Notes under the pieces: model-generated
The model's database searches: none
What the model was told of the DNA's origin: nothing
The model's input: the letters and a program-made list of their open reading frames with translations, nothing else
DNA from: Ectopseudomonas chengduensis
Lineage (GTDB): Bacteria; Pseudomonadota; Gammaproteobacteria; Pseudomonadales; Pseudomonadaceae
Length of the DNA: 64,000 nucleotides
Direction of reading: 5' to 3'
Assembly (NCBI RefSeq): GCF_015712065.1
Contig: NZ_JACFYZ010000002.1
Span: forward strand, 372,001 to 436,000
Part shown: piece by piece, positions 45,589-55,394 of the stretch
Position numbering within the stretch: position 1 is the stretch's first letter
Layout: each line of letters starts with the position of its first letter
Translations under genes and position numbers: made by a program

Positions 45589-47565
45589 ATGAATCCTCCT
45601 CGCTCTCGTATAGCCCTGCAACTGGCTGCCATGCTGGCTTTGGTGCTGGTGCTGCTGATCAGCGTCAGCACCCTGTTTGCCCTGCGCTCACTCAACGAGG
45701 CCAATCTGGTCACTCGCGAAAAGCACCTGGGCAGCGAGGCGGGGTTGCTGGCCGACCAGCTCGAAACCTTCCACGGCAGCCTGCGTGAGAGCACGCAGCG
45801 TCTGGCTGGATTGTTCGAACAGCGCTTCAGTACAGGGCTGCAGGTGCGCAGTGACGAGCGTGTGAGTGTCGGCAGCCTGCAGACACCTGCGCTTTACCTG
45901 GGGGCTACGCGCTTGAACAACGAGTTCACCGAGGTCGATGACTTCACGCGCATGACTGCGGGTGTGGCCACGGTATTCGTGCGTGACGGTAGCGAATTCA
46001 TCCGCATCACCACCTCGCTGACCAAGCAGGACGGCACTCGTGCTCTGGGAACGGCGCTTGATCACCAGCACCCGGCCTATCAGCGCCTGCTGGCCGGGCA
46101 GAATTACGTGGGCCGGGCTTTGCTCTTCGACCGCAACTACATGACCCAGTACACCCCCGTGCGTGATGGCAGTGGGCAGGTCATTGCCGTGCTGTTCGTC
46201 GGCTTCGACTACACCGATGCGCAGAAGCTGCAATTCAAAAAACTGAGCGAATTTCGGATTGGCGAAACGGGCTCACTTGCCCTGCTCGACGAGCAGGGTA
46301 AGTGGCTGGTCAAGCCCGCTGGCACTGGCGCTCTGGATACACTACCGGCAGCCCTCGGCGAGCTGATCGCTCACTCGGGGGACGGCGGTTTCTGGAACGA
46401 CGGCCAGAATGAGTTCTACAGTGTCGCCATGCCCTTTGCCGGCGGACCCTGGATGGTGCTGGCGAGCATGCCGCGCGAGGAAATTCAGGCCGTCACCTGG
46501 CGTGTCGGTACCCAGCTGGCGATTGGCAGTGCACTGACCCTGCTGCTGGCGGTGATCGCCGTGGTCTGGCTGTTGCGACGCAAACTGCGCCCGCTGGGCG
46601 ATCTGGTACAGCAGGCGCAGGCGCTCGGTGCCGGTGATCTTGGTGCGCGCATGGCGCAGTCCAGCGACGATGAGATCGGTGAGCTGGCGCGCAGCTTCAA
46701 CCGCATGGGCGAGGCGCTGGCGAGCATGGTGGCGGGTATTCGCAGCGCCGCTCAGGATGTCAGCGCGCGTTCGCAGGGGATGTCCACGCTGTCGCGTGAC
46801 GCCTATCAGGGCATCGATCAGCAATCCGGCGAGATCAGCAGTATGGCCGGCGCGGTGGAGGAGTTCAGTGCCACCTCGCAGAACATCGCCGACAACATGC
46901 GTAGCACCGAACGCCTGGCCAGCGACAATGCCCAGCAAACCCGCATCGGACGTACCTCGATGGATCAGGCTTCCGAAGCGCTGGTGCAGATTGCCGAAGC
47001 ACTTGAGCAAACCTCCACGGCGATCAACGGCCTTGGCCAGCGCTCCCAGGAGATCGGCGGTATCGTCAGCGTCATCACGGCGATCGCCGACCAGACCAAC
47101 CTGCTGGCGCTCAACGCTGCCATCGAAGCAGCGCGGGCCGGCGAGCAGGGCCGCGGTTTTGCCGTGGTCGCCGACGAAGTGCGCAACCTGGCTGGACGCA
47201 CCCGTGAGGCGACCAACGAGATTTCCACCATGATCGGCAGCATCCAGAGCGAGACCAGCAGCGCCATCGCCACCATGGAGCACGGCCGACAATTGATGCA
47301 GGATGGCCTGGAACGTAATGCCAAGGTGGCTGCGGCGCTGGCGCAGATCAGTGAGCAGAGCGCCGAGGCGGGCGAGCAATTTGCCGCCATCACCACCGCT
47401 ACCAGCGAGCAGAGCAGCACTGCGACCGTGCTCAGCGCCAACCTGCAGAGTATCGCCCAGGCTAATGGCGAGCAGCGTGAAGTGGTGGCCAACCTGGCCG
47501 ATACCGCGCGCGAGCTGGATCGCCTGGCCGCTCAGCTGCGTCAGGAGGTCGAGCGCTTCCGCTGA
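45589..47565 (+). CDS. Methyl-accepting chemotaxis protein with periplasmic Cache domain
   Basis: 658 residues. Transmembrane segment near 8-30, a large periplasmic ligand domain of the Cache 3/Cache 2 type (about 35-300; phrases [25 protein letters not shown]), a second transmembrane segment ([18 protein letters not shown]), HAMP, then the signalling helix bundle with the hairpin tip [40 protein letters not shown] in conserved order. No CheR-binding pentapeptide is seen at the C-terminus. It converges with comM, whose stop is 2 bases away. The ligand is not predictable; Cache receptors often bind organic or amino acids. Confidence 0.93.
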   Translation: MNPPRSRIALQLAAMLALVLVLLISVSTLFALRSLNEANLVTREKHLGSEAGLLADQLETFHGSLRESTQRLAGLFEQRFSTGLQVRSDERVSVGSLQTPALYLGATRLNNEFTEVDDFTRMTAGVATVFVRDGSEFIRITTSLTKQDGTRALGTALDHQHPAYQRLLAGQNYVGRALLFDRNYMTQYTPVRDGSGQVIAVLFVGFDYTDAQKLQFKKLSEFRIGETGSLALLDEQGKWLVKPAGTGALDTLPAALGELIAHSGDGGFWNDGQNEFYSVAMPFAGGPWMVLASMPREEIQAVTWRVGTQLAIGSALTLLLAVIAVVWLLRRKLRPLGDLVQQAQALGAGDLGARMAQSSDDEIGELARSFNRMGEALASMVAGIRSAAQDVSARSQGMSTLSRDAYQGIDQQSGEISSMAGAVEEFSATSQNIADNMRSTERLASDNAQQTRIGRTSMDQASEALVQIAEALEQTSTAINGLGQRSQEIGGIVSVITAIADQTNLLALNAAIEAARAGEQGRGFAVVADEVRNLAGRTREATNEISTMIGSIQSETSSAIATMEHGRQLMQDGLERNAKVAAALAQISEQSAEAGEQFAAITTATSEQSSTATVLSANLQSIAQANGEQREVVANLADTARELDRLAAQLRQEVERFR

Positions 47566-47566
47566 T

Positions 47567-49060
47567 TCATCCCGCGGCGGGGCGATACTGCAGCGCTTCG
47601 GCCAGATGTTCCCGGCTGATCTGCTGCTGCTCCGCCAGGTCTGCCAGCGTGCGCGCCACCTTGAGCACTCGGTGCGCGGCGCGTAGCGACAGGCCGAGAC
47701 GTTCGCAGGCACTTTCCAGCCACTGACGATCCGCGCCGCTCAGGGCGCAGTGCTGACGCAGGCCGGGCAAGTCGAGAAAGGCATTGGCCGTCCCTTGACG
47801 TTGCAATTGTCGCTCACGAGCCCGCGCCACTTTGGTTGCCGCCTGCGCAGAGCTTTCGCCATCTTGCGGTGGGGCGTTCAATATCGTCGTTTCGCGGGCG
47901 ACCGTCAGGTGCAGGTCGATGCGATCAAGCAGTGGCCCGGACAGCTTGGCGCGGTAACGCTGGATCTGCTCCGGTGTGCAACGACAGCGGTTGCTCGGGT
48001 CGCCCAGATAGCCGCAAGGGCAGGGGTTCATGGCGGCAACGAGCTGAAAACGCGCGGGGAAACGTACCTTGTCGCGTGCCCGGGCAATGACGATGTGGCC
48101 GCTTTCCAGCGGTTCTCGCAGCACCTCCAGCACTTTCCTATCGAATTCCGGCAGCTCATCGAGGAACAGGATGCCCATATGGGCCAAGGTTATTTCGCCG
48201 GGTTGCGGGCGACTGCCACCCCCCACCAATGCCGGCCCGGAGGCGCTGTGGTGCGGCGTGCGAAAGGGGCGCTGCGGCCAGTGCTGCAGCGGCAGATGGC
48301 TGGCTACCGAATGGATGGCGGCGACCTGCAGGGCCTCGCTCTCGTCCAGCGGCGGCAGCAAGCCGGGCAGGCGGCTGGCGAGCAGCGTCTTGCCGGTACC
48401 GGGTGGGCCGCTGAGCAGCAAGTTATGCGATCCAGCGGCGGCCACCAGCAACGCACGTTTGGCGGCCAACTGGCCCTGCACTTCAGCCAGATCCGGATAG
48501 GGCAGGCTCTGCCTGAGCAGACCTTGGGCGGCGTAGGGTTCGAGAGGAGCACTGCCGTTGAGGTGCGCGGCGATCTGCAGCAGGTGCTCGACGGCGATTA
48601 CCTTCAGCCCTGAGGCCAGGCTGGCCTCTTCGGCATTGGCCTGTGGCACCAATAGGGTGCGCCCGGCTGCGCGCGCGGCCAGTGCTGCCGGCAATACGCC
48701 CTGCACGGGACGCACCGCGCCGGAGAGCGCCAGTTCGCCCAGGCATTCGCATTCGTCCAGGGATTGAGCCGGCACCTGGCCGCTGGCCGCGAGAATCCCC
48801 AGGGCGATGGCGAGATCGAAACGGCCGCCGTCTTTCGGTAAATCGGCGGGCGCAAGGTTCAAGGTGATGCGTTTGCTGGGGAATTCGAAGGCGGCATTGA
48901 GGATGGCGCTGCGCACGCGATCCTTGCTCTCCTTGACTGCTGTCTCCGGCAGGCCCACCAGCGTCAGGGAGGGTAGGCCGTTGGCCAGGTGCGCTTCGAC
49001 GGTGACGGCCGGTGCTTCGACGCCGACCTGGGCGCGGCTGTGGACGATGGCCAGGGACAT
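47567..49060 (-). CDS. comM: ComM / YifB-family AAA+ ATPase (Mg-chelatase-like)
   Basis: 497 residues from ATG 49060 (MSLAIVHSRAQVGVEAP). N-terminal Lon-protease-like ChlI fold, Walker A LSGPPGTGKTLLASRLPGLLP, Walker B LGILFLDELPEF-like and Mg_chelatase C-terminal sections (CPCGYLGDPSNRCRCTPEQI). ComM is a hexameric branch-migration helicase in natural transformation of other gammaproteobacteria and is widely kept in non-competent relatives. GGAGCG lies upstream. Two mobile-type repeats follow its start side. Confidence 0.92.
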   Translation of the reverse strand: MSLAIVHSRAQVGVEAPAVTVEAHLANGLPSLTLVGLPETAVKESKDRVRSAILNAAFEFPSKRITLNLAPADLPKDGGRFDLAIALGILAASGQVPAQSLDECECLGELALSGAVRPVQGVLPAALAARAAGRTLLVPQANAEEASLASGLKVIAVEHLLQIAAHLNGSAPLEPYAAQGLLRQSLPYPDLAEVQGQLAAKRALLVAAAGSHNLLLSGPPGTGKTLLASRLPGLLPPLDESEALQVAAIHSVASHLPLQHWPQRPFRTPHHSASGPALVGGGSRPQPGEITLAHMGILFLDELPEFDRKVLEVLREPLESGHIVIARARDKVRFPARFQLVAAMNPCPCGYLGDPSNRCRCTPEQIQRYRAKLSGPLLDRIDLHLTVARETTILNAPPQDGESSAQAATKVARARERQLQRQGTANAFLDLPGLRQHCALSGADRQWLESACERLGLSLRAAHRVLKVARTLADLAEQQQISREHLAEALQYRPAAG

Positions 49061-49093
49061 GATCGCTCCTTGATCAGGTGGGGTGCAGTGCCT

Positions 49094-49267
49094 ATCAGGC
49101 TGTTGAAAAACTACCTGCGTTGGCAATACTGCGTTAAAAACGGCATCAAAATGCTCATTTACAGCGCGTAAACCCGAGTGCGGGTCCAGTGCTTTTTTCG
49201 GCCGTTTTTGCGGGGCCGCCATCGGTATTGTCTTGCCTGCCTCGCCTACGTTTTTCAACGGTCTGCT
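49094..49267. repeat. MITE-like intergenic element (copy B)
   Basis: 174 bases. Imperfect terminal inverted repeats ATCAGGCTGTTGAAAAACT (49094-49112) and its inverse at 49249-49267 (15 of 19 match). Internal blocks 49127-49141 and 49152-49173 match, in the opposite strand, copy A at 34997-35141 (14/15 and 21/22 bases) although the terminal repeats differ between the two. Non-coding; it lies between comM and an inverted REP pair. Confidence 0.72.
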
Positions 49268-49318
49268 GTAGGAGCGGCTTCAGCCGCGAAGCCTGTTCGC
49301 GGCTGAAGCCGCTCCTAC
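49268..49318. repeat. Perfect inverted REP pair (GTAGGAGCGGCTTC type)
   Basis: Two 23-base arms, exact inverses (49268-49290, 49296-49318), with a 5-base loop GCCTG. Same unit as the single copy at 24070. It lies 9 bases past the ubiK stop and could form a long mRNA hairpin. Confidence 0.92.
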
Positions 49319-49327
49319 ACCATAACC

Positions 49328-49585
49328 TTAGTCTGCGGCGGTGAGCTTGGCTTCCAGCTCGGCGACCTTGGCTTCCAGTGCCTCGAGGCGGGCGCGGGTG
49401 CGGGCCAGGACCACCATCTGGCTGTCGAATTCGTCACGGCTGACCAGATCGAGCTTGCTGAAACCGCTCTGTAGCAGGGCTTTGAACTGCGCTTCCAGTT
49501 CGGCGCGAGGCAGCGGGCTGTCGCCGCTGAAAAGACGCGAGGCGTGGCTACTGAGAGTGTCGAGCAAGGCTTTCGGCGGCAGCAT
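49328..49585 (-). CDS. ubiK: Ubiquinone biosynthesis accessory factor UbiK
   Basis: 85 residues from ATG 49585 (MLPPKALLDTLSSHASRLF). C-terminal coiled coil (LEALEAKVAELEAKL) and the conserved LDLVSRDEFDSQM are the BMFP/UbiK signatures; the amphipathic N-terminus binds membranes. UbiK, with UbiJ, helps ubiquinone biosynthesis. It is on the minus strand, divergent from the glnK promoter region. Confidence 0.93.
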   Translation of the reverse strand: MLPPKALLDTLSSHASRLFSGDSPLPRAELEAQFKALLQSGFSKLDLVSRDEFDSQMVVLARTRARLEALEAKVAELEAKLTAAD

Positions 49586-49687
49586 GATCAGGTTCCGTAA
49601 ACAGACGGTCGGCAGTGTAGCACGCAGCCAGCGGCGGGGCGGTCTAGCACTGGTTGCACGATTTTTGAGCATTACTCAATGTGTAGA

Positions 49688-49704
49688 TGCACCAAGTTTG
49701 TGCG
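49688..49704 (+). promoter_or_regulatory. NtrC-type activator site upstream of glnK
   Basis: TGCAC-N7-GTGCG (CACCAAGTTTGTGC in the middle) has the exact GCAC-N7-GTGC spacing of NtrC boxes, 77 bases upstream of the -24 element at 49781. Position and match are typical of an enhancer for a nitrogen-regulated promoter. Confidence 0.7.
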
Positions 49705-49780
49705 TTGCATTCGACGTGAATGACCGGTCACCGTGGCTGGAAGCTGTTAAAGGCCTGATAGATAGCGCTTTTGCGTGAGC

Positions 49781-49796
49781 TGGCAAGCTTTCTGCT
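49781..49796 (+). promoter_or_regulatory. Sigma54 promoter of glnK-amt
   Basis: TGGCAAGCTTTCTGC keeps GG (49782-49783) and GC (49794-49795) at the exact -24/-12 spacing, with the flanking C and T preferences. The start would be about 190 bases before glnK, leaving a long leader. It makes glnK-amt RpoN-dependent, consistent with ammonia-limited induction. Confidence 0.75.
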
Positions 49797-49944
49797 TAGA
49801 CCCCAGCGACGCATGCACCGATGCAGTTCTGGTGCTGCAGGCGAAGCGGGGGAGTGCTTCGTCGGGAGCGGTTGGTGGGTATCGACCACGCCAGGCTGGA
49901 GCGGTCGGTGCATTACAAAAGCCAGACACTGCGCTTAGACTTGA

Positions 49945-50334
<390 letters not shown>

Positions 50335-50369
50335 CAAGCCTCCGAACCCCACGCCCCAGGAGTAAACCC

Positions 50370-50588
50370 ATGACTCTGCGAACTTTCGCAGGGCTAGGAG
50401 CCCTTTTGTCCTCGAATTCTGGCTTTACGCTGTTTTCGAGGGCCAAAGCCGGAGCTGGCGATGTCTTCGCCGCTCTGCTGTGCCAAGACCCTCTTTGGTC
50501 CTGCGCTCGGCCTAGTGATGGGAATGCCTGGTCGCCTCACGGCGCAGGGGTTCCGGTGATCCAGAACGAGCGTGGCAACGACCTGTAA
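50370..50588 (+). pseudogene. Probable remnant of canonical amtB (internal deletion)
   Basis: A 72-codon frame, 36 bases after glnK. It opens MTLRTFAGLGALLS, which I recognise as the signal-peptide start of canonical Pseudomonas AmtB, and ends NERGNDL, close to the C-terminal NERGYNL that I recall for that protein; the middle is unrelated to any transporter. The ATG has a ribosome site (CAGGAG). I infer that an amtB lost almost all its transmembrane part while its ends remained. The matching to AmtB is from memory and needs alignment; a chance leader peptide is the alternative. Confidence 0.55.
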
Positions 50589-50665
50589 GCATGCGGACGC
50601 GTCCTGAGCCAACCTGGACGTTTCAACCGAACAGCGCACTACAAAAGCGCGGCAAGAGGTGAAAA

Positions 50666-51916
50666 ATGGATAACACAGCATTGACTGCATTGCAGTACGG
50701 CTTCGATACCTTCTACTTTCTGATCTGTGGTGCCCTGGTGATGTGGATGGCAGCGGGTTTTGCCATGCTCGAATCCGGCCTGGTGCGTGCCAAGAACACC
50801 ACCGAGATCCTGACCAAGAACGTGGCGCTCTATGCCGTGGCCAGCGTCATGTACCTGGTGATCGGCTACCACATCATGTACTCCAGCCCGGAAGGCGGCA
50901 TCCTGCCGAGCCTGGGCTTCCTGATCGGTGACGAAAACAGCGTCGACTCGGTACTTGCCGGTGGCGACGATGCACCTTACTACTCGGCCCGTTCGGACTT
51001 CTTCTTCCAGGTGGTGTTCGCCGCGACCTGCATGTCGATCGTGTCCGGTGCCGTTGCCGAGCGCATGAAGCTGTGGGCCTTCCTGGCTTTCGCCGTGGTC
51101 ATGACCGGCTTCATCTACCCGGTTCAGGGTTTCTGGAAATGGGGCTCGGGCTTCCTCAACGAAGCAGGCTTCCTCGACTTCGCAGGCTCCGGTGTGGTTC
51201 ACATGGCGGGTGCTACCGCCGCTCTGGCTGGTGTCCTGCTGCTGGGCGCGCGCAAGGGTAAGTACGGCGCCAACGGCCAGGTCAACGCCATCCCGGGTGC
51301 CAACCTGCCGCTGGCGACGCTCGGCACCTTCATCCTGTGGATGGGCTGGTTCGGCTTCAACGGCGGCTCGCAGCTGAAGATGAGCACCATCGAAGACGCC
51401 AACGCCGTTGCCCAGGTGTTCGTCAACACCAACATGGCAGCCGCCGGCGGCCTGATTGCCGCGCTGATCGTTGCCCGCATCCTGTTCGGCAAGGCTGACC
51501 TGACCATGGCGCTCAACGGTGCCCTGGCTGGCCTGGTGGCCATCACCGCTGAACCGTTGACCCCGAGCGGCCTGCAGGCGACTCTGATTGGCGGCGTGGG
51601 TGGTGTGCTGGTGGTGTTCGCCATCCTCGGTCTGGACAAGGTCAAGATCGACGATCCGGTTGGTGCCATCTCCGTACACGGTGTGGTCGGCATCTGGGGT
51701 CTGCTGGCTGTTTGCCTGACCAACAGCGATGCTTCGCTGGGTGCTCAGTTGCTGGGTATCGGCAGCATCTTCGCCTGGGTATTCATCGCCAGCCTGATCG
51801 TCTGGAGCATCATCAAGGCGGTGATCGGTCTGCGCGTCAGCGAAGAAGAAGAATACGAAGGTGTGGATATCGCCGAGTGCGGTATGGAGGCCTACCCGGA
51901 ATTCACCAACAAGTGA
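50666..51916 (+). CDS. Ammonium transporter (Amt family, marine-type subgroup)
   Basis: 416 residues with 11 predicted transmembrane helices and no cleavable signal peptide. Amt signatures include GFAMLESGLVRAKNTTEIL, SGVVHMAGATAALAGVLL (pore histidine) and AISVHGVVGIWG. The N-terminus and lack of signal peptide fit the subgroup named the marine-type Amt rather than the long-signal canonical AmtB. It transports ammonium into the cell and should be gated by GlnK, whose gene lies 331 bases upstream with the remnant in between. RBS AGAGGTGAAAA precedes the ATG, and a terminator follows. Confidence 0.9.
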   Translation: MDNTALTALQYGFDTFYFLICGALVMWMAAGFAMLESGLVRAKNTTEILTKNVALYAVASVMYLVIGYHIMYSSPEGGILPSLGFLIGDENSVDSVLAGGDDAPYYSARSDFFFQVVFAATCMSIVSGAVAERMKLWAFLAFAVVMTGFIYPVQGFWKWGSGFLNEAGFLDFAGSGVVHMAGATAALAGVLLLGARKGKYGANGQVNAIPGANLPLATLGTFILWMGWFGFNGGSQLKMSTIEDANAVAQVFVNTNMAAAGGLIAALIVARILFGKADLTMALNGALAGLVAITAEPLTPSGLQATLIGGVGGVLVVFAILGLDKVKIDDPVGAISVHGVVGIWGLLAVCLTNSDASLGAQLLGIGSIFAWVFIASLIVWSIIKAVIGLRVSEEEEYEGVDIAECGMEAYPEFTNK

Positions 51917-51932
51917 TCCTCCGGTAAATCGC

Positions 51933-51963
51933 AAAGGGCGCCTTCGGGCGCCCTTTGTTTTTT
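51933..51963 (+). terminator. Intrinsic terminator after amt
   Basis: AAAGGGCGCC / GGCGCCCTTT stem, TTCG loop and a T-run, 16 bases past the stop. Confidence 0.93.
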
Positions 51964-52014
51964 CTGGCAGCACGCTAGAATGCGCGCGCTGGAGCCATCG
52001 AGAGTGAGAGCGGC

Positions 52015-52440
52015 ATGTGGCAGCAACGCATCATCAGTCTGCGCCCGCGTGAGCGCGGTTTTCATCTGGTGACCGAAGAAGTGCTGGCAGCATTGCCGGA
52101 ACTGGCGCAGGTACGTGTTGGTCTGTTGCATCTGTGGCTGCAGCACACCTCGGCATCGCTGACGGTCAACGAGAACGCCGACCCCGCGGTACGCCGCGAT
52201 TTCGAGCGCTTCTTCAACCGTCTGGTACCGCAGGGGGAGGCGGGCTACGAGCACGATTACGAAGGGCCGGATGATTTGCCGGCGCACTTCAAGGGCAGCC
52301 TGCTGGGCTTTCAGCTACAGCTGCCGATACAGCAGGGACGGCTGGCGCTTGGTACCTGGCAGGGGATCTACCTTGGTGAGCATCGCGATCATGGCGGTGC
52401 TCGGCGAGTGGTGGCGACCTTGCATGGTGAGGCTATTTGA
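52015..52440 (+). CDS. YjbQ-family (UPF0047) protein
   Basis: 141 residues. The conserved UPF0047/YjbQ pattern is complete: [35 protein letters not shown] and [20 protein letters not shown]. Some members have been called secondary thiamine-phosphate synthases; the physiological role is unclear. It is followed 77 bases on by sutA. Ribosome site GAGAG lies before the ATG. Confidence 0.9.
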   Translation: MWQQRIISLRPRERGFHLVTEEVLAALPELAQVRVGLLHLWLQHTSASLTVNENADPAVRRDFERFFNRLVPQGEAGYEHDYEGPDDLPAHFKGSLLGFQLQLPIQQGRLALGTWQGIYLGEHRDHGGARRVVATLHGEAI

Positions 52441-52517
52441 ATTTTTTCCGGTCGAGCGGTGTACATCGCGCGACTGGGCTATAACTAACCTGCTTTTCGC
52501 AAGTCATGAGGTTGAAC

Positions 52518-52841
52518 ATGAGCGACGAAGACCTGGAACAAGACGATCTGGACGGGGCTGACGAGGACGATGGTGAGGAGCTGGCTGCTGCCGATGACGG
52601 CGACAGCGGCGACGATGAAGGCGATGGTGCGGTCGTAGCCAGCGGCAAGAAGAGCAAGGCCAAAGCCGTTGAAGTCGATGAGCTGCCCAGCATCGAAGCC
52701 AAGCAGAAGGAGCGCGATGCCCTGGCGCGTGCCATGGAAGAGTTTCTCTCCCGTGGTGGCAAGGTGCAGGAGGTGGAGCCCAATGTGGTCGCCGACCCAC
52801 CCAAGAAGCCCGACAGCAAATACGGCAGCCGCCCCATCTGA
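52518..52841 (+). CDS. sutA: SutA, RNA-polymerase-binding regulator of dormancy
   Basis: 107 residues from ATG 52518 (MSDEDLEQDDLDG); an upstream in-frame ATG at 52506 is possible but not family-like. A long acidic, disordered N-terminus (about residues 1-45) is followed by the conserved helix LPSIEAKQKERDALARAMEEFLSRGG and tail KYGSRPI. In P. aeruginosa SutA binds RNA polymerase and supports transcription during slow growth. It sits in the same neighbourhood as in that genome, and a terminator follows 20 bases on. Confidence 0.92.
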   Translation: MSDEDLEQDDLDGADEDDGEELAAADDGDSGDDEGDGAVVASGKKSKAKAVEVDELPSIEAKQKERDALARAMEEFLSRGGKVQEVEPNVVADPPKKPDSKYGSRPI

Positions 52842-52860
52842 GGACGGCTAGCTACAAGGA

Positions 52861-52884
52861 ACCCGCCCCTGTGGCGGGTTTTTT
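52861..52884 (+). terminator. Intrinsic terminator after sutA
   Basis: ACCCGCC / GGCGGGT with 5-base loop and TTTTTT. Confidence 0.92.
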
Positions 52885-52958
52885 GTGTCCGCCATCCCTG
52901 GCGGCAATCCGGGGCGGCGCAGATCAAGGGGGGCGCAGTATGCCCACGCCGGCATTTC

Positions 52959-53022
52959 GTAGGAGCCCGCTTGCGGGCGATCCACTTGCGGTCGTCCTGA
53001 TCGCCCGCAAGCGGGCTCCTAC
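52959..53022. repeat. Perfect inverted REP pair (GTAGGAGCCCGCTTGCGGGC type)
   Basis: Two exact 23-base inverse arms (52959-52981, 53000-53022) around an 18-base loop, the commonest REP type in pseudomonads. It lies between sutA and the HAD gene; the second arm is 13 bases from the HAD stop. Confidence 0.93.
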
Positions 53023-53035
53023 AAGGGGGGCGGCA

Positions 53036-53737
53036 TTAACGCGTCCAGCTGCCCAGCAGTGCCGGTAGCTCGGCCAGGCTGGCGATCTGCGCGTCCGGGG
53101 TCGTTTCACCCTCCCAGGCCCGCCCTTGCGGGTTGAACCAGATCGCACGCATCCCGGCTGCCTGGGCGCCGGCAATGTCGTCACTGGGGTGATCGCCGAT
53201 GTGCACGGCGCGCTCGGCCGCCACGCCGCCTGCGCGGCTGAGCGCTTCACGGAAAGGTTTCGGGTCGGGTTTGCCGATGCCCAGTTCTTCGGCGCACAGG
53301 GCGAACTGGAAGTAATCCGACAGACCCAGGCGCCGCACGTCGGCATTGCCGTTGGTGATCACACCGAGCATGAAGCGCTCGGCCAAGGCCTCCAGCGTCG
53401 GATGTACCTCGGTGAACAGTTCGACCTGGTGGCGGGCGCTGAGAAAGACCTGGAATCCTGCTTCGGCCAGCGTCTGCGCTTCGTTGTGCGGGTAGCCGGC
53501 GTCTTCCAGGGCGTGAAACAGAATGCGCCGGCGCAGCTCGCTGAGGCGATGCTTGAGCATCGGCTCGGCGTCGAGCAGACGGCTGCGGACCGCCCACAGA
53601 TGCTCGACCGGCACTGCCCCCAGGCGCGGCGCATGCAGGGCCAGCCAATTGCGCAGGGCGGCTTCGGCATCCTGCATCACCGGAGTGACGTCCCACAGGG
53701 TGTCGTCGAGGTCGAAGGTGATCAGTTCAATGCTCAT
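53036..53737 (-). CDS. HAD-superfamily hydrolase (YjjG-like)
   Basis: 233 residues from ATG 53737 ([16 protein letters not shown]). All four HAD motifs are present: [23 protein letters not shown] with its Lys, and [17 protein letters not shown]. Subgroup: YjjG/GS1-like nucleotide or sugar phosphatase. It overlaps xerC by 4 bases (ATGA on the minus strand), so the two are co-transcribed and this gene is downstream of xerC. Confidence 0.9.
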   Translation of the reverse strand: MSIELITFDLDDTLWDVTPVMQDAEAALRNWLALHAPRLGAVPVEHLWAVRSRLLDAEPMLKHRLSELRRRILFHALEDAGYPHNEAQTLAEAGFQVFLSARHQVELFTEVHPTLEALAERFMLGVITNGNADVRRLGLSDYFQFALCAEELGIGKPDPKPFREALSRAGGVAAERAVHIGDHPSDDIAGAQAAGMRAIWFNPQGRAWEGETTPDAQIASLAELPALLGSWTR

Positions 53738-54636
53738 TCGGAACCGCCTTTGCGCTTGGCACGTGGATGGGCCTGGTCGTAGACACTGGCCAGGTGCTGG
53801 AAGTCCAGGTGGGTGTAGATCTGCGTGGTGGCGATATCGGCATGACCGAGCAGCTCCTGTACCGCGCGCAGATCCTGTGAGGATTCCAGCATATGACTGG
53901 CGAAGCTGTGGCGCAGCATGTGTGGATGCAGGTGCTGGCCCAGTTCGCGCACGCCGGCCTGGCGCACGCGCAGTTGCACAGCGCGCGGCCCCAGGCGACG
54001 GCCCTGCTGGCTGATGAATACGGCGCCGTCGCCAGGGTTGGCCAGCTTGCGCATTGGCAGCCAGTGTTCCAGTGCCTGTCGCGCCATGCTGCCGACCGGC
54101 AGTTCGCGCACCTTGTTGCCCTTGCCGCGCACGCGTACCAGACCGGCGGGTAGGTCCAGGCCGTCGAGATCGAGTCCGACCAGTTCGGACAGACGCAGGC
54201 CCGAGGAATAGAACAGTTCGAGCATGGCCTGATCGCGGCGGGCGATGAAGTCGTCCTCCACCGCGCCGTCGAGCAGTTGCGCGCTGCGGTCGGCGTCCAG
54301 GGTGCGGGGAAGGCGGCGCTCGCGTTTTGGCGGGCTCAGGCCGGTCGCCGGATCGTGACGGCACAGGCCTTCACGCAACAGATATTGATAGAGGCCGCGG
54401 GTGGCCGAGAGCAGGCGCGCCAGGCTGCGGCTTGCCAGGCCCTGCTGATGCAGGCGGGCGACCAGGCGGCGCAAGTTGCGTGTGTCCAGCCCGGCCCAGT
54501 CGCTCAGGCCTTCGGCTTCGCAGAATGTCCGCACCTTGTTGAGGTCGCGCCGATAGCCGTCGAGGGTATGCGCCGACACCTGGCGCTCGCGGCGCAGGTG
54601 TTCGATGTATGCGTCGAGGTGGGCTTCAAGTGTCAC
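53734..54636 (-). CDS. xerC: Tyrosine recombinase XerC
   Basis: 300 residues from GTG 54636 ([21 protein letters not shown]); an ATG at 54681 is in frame but its ribosome site abuts it and known XerC begins here. Catalytic set: Arg in [14 protein letters not shown], Lys in [13 protein letters not shown], HxxR in [12 protein letters not shown], His in [16 protein letters not shown], and Tyr at the end. It resolves chromosome dimers at dif with XerD during division. Downstream of DUF484 and upstream of the HAD gene in the conserved dapF-DUF484-xerC-HAD cluster. Confidence 0.95.
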   Translation of the reverse strand: MTLEAHLDAYIEHLRRERQVSAHTLDGYRRDLNKVRTFCEAEGLSDWAGLDTRNLRRLVARLHQQGLASRSLARLLSATRGLYQYLLREGLCRHDPATGLSPPKRERRLPRTLDADRSAQLLDGAVEDDFIARRDQAMLELFYSSGLRLSELVGLDLDGLDLPAGLVRVRGKGNKVRELPVGSMARQALEHWLPMRKLANPGDGAVFISQQGRRLGPRAVQLRVRQAGVRELGQHLHPHMLRHSFASHMLESSQDLRAVQELLGHADIATTQIYTHLDFQHLASVYDQAHPRAKRKGGSE

Positions 54637-54695
54637 GTGCCGGGTTCCGAGCGGGCCAATGGTGGATGAGCTTCGCGTCATCCACCCTACACGAC

Positions 54696-55394
54696 CTAGC
54701 GTACCGAACGCAGCGGTGTGGAGAAACCTGGCACGACACGTGCCAGTACTTCGGCGATATAGCCGAGGAACAAGGTGCCGAGCGAACTCTTGTAGTGCTG
54801 CGGGTCGGCGCTGCCGATGGCGAGAATGCCATGCAGGCCCTGATGGTTGAGGCTGACCACGGCGGCGGAGCCGACTTGCGCCGCGTCTTCCTTGCCGAAG
54901 AGAAACTCCAGCTCGTGCGGGCGCAATACGCCGCAGATGGTCTTGCCACCGCTGAGCAGGCCGCCGACCTGTTGATGCGCCTCGGCCGAGCTGACCGAGC
55001 GACCGACCGGCAGCTTGTTGTCGCTGAACAGGATCAGGCCAACGAAGGGCACCTGGAATTCATGGCGCAGGCTGTCTTCGACCACACCGACCACTTCCTC
55101 GAGGCAGCCGGCATCGAGCAGATCCAGCACCAGGCGACGGGTCTTGTCGAACAGGCGGTCGTTGTCGCGCGCCACGTCCATCAACTGGCCAAGGCGGTGG
55201 CGCATCTCGATGTTACGCTCGCGCAGCAGCTTGACCTGGCGTTCTACCAGCGACACGGCGTTGCCGGGCTGGTGCGGAATACGCAACTCGGGGATCAGTT
55301 CTTCATGGTCGATGAAGAACTCCGGGTGCAGGCGCAGATAGGCCGCGACCGTTTCCGAATCGAGCGGTTTGGGCGAATCCTGCTGGTCGGTCAT
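54696..55394 (-). CDS. DUF484 family protein
   Basis: 232 residues from ATG 55394 ([16 protein letters not shown]). A GAF-like fold of unknown role, with the family phrases [24 protein letters not shown] and [16 protein letters not shown]. Its start overlaps the dapF stop by 3 bases, and xerC follows after 60 bases: an operon with dapF, lysA and lptM. Confidence 0.9.
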   Translation of the reverse strand: MTDQQDSPKPLDSETVAAYLRLHPEFFIDHEELIPELRIPHQPGNAVSLVERQVKLLRERNIEMRHRLGQLMDVARDNDRLFDKTRRLVLDLLDAGCLEEVVGVVEDSLRHEFQVPFVGLILFSDNKLPVGRSVSSAEAHQQVGGLLSGGKTICGVLRPHELEFLFGKEDAAQVGSAAVVSLNHQGLHGILAIGSADPQHYKSSLGTLFLGYIAEVLARVVPGFSTPLRSVR

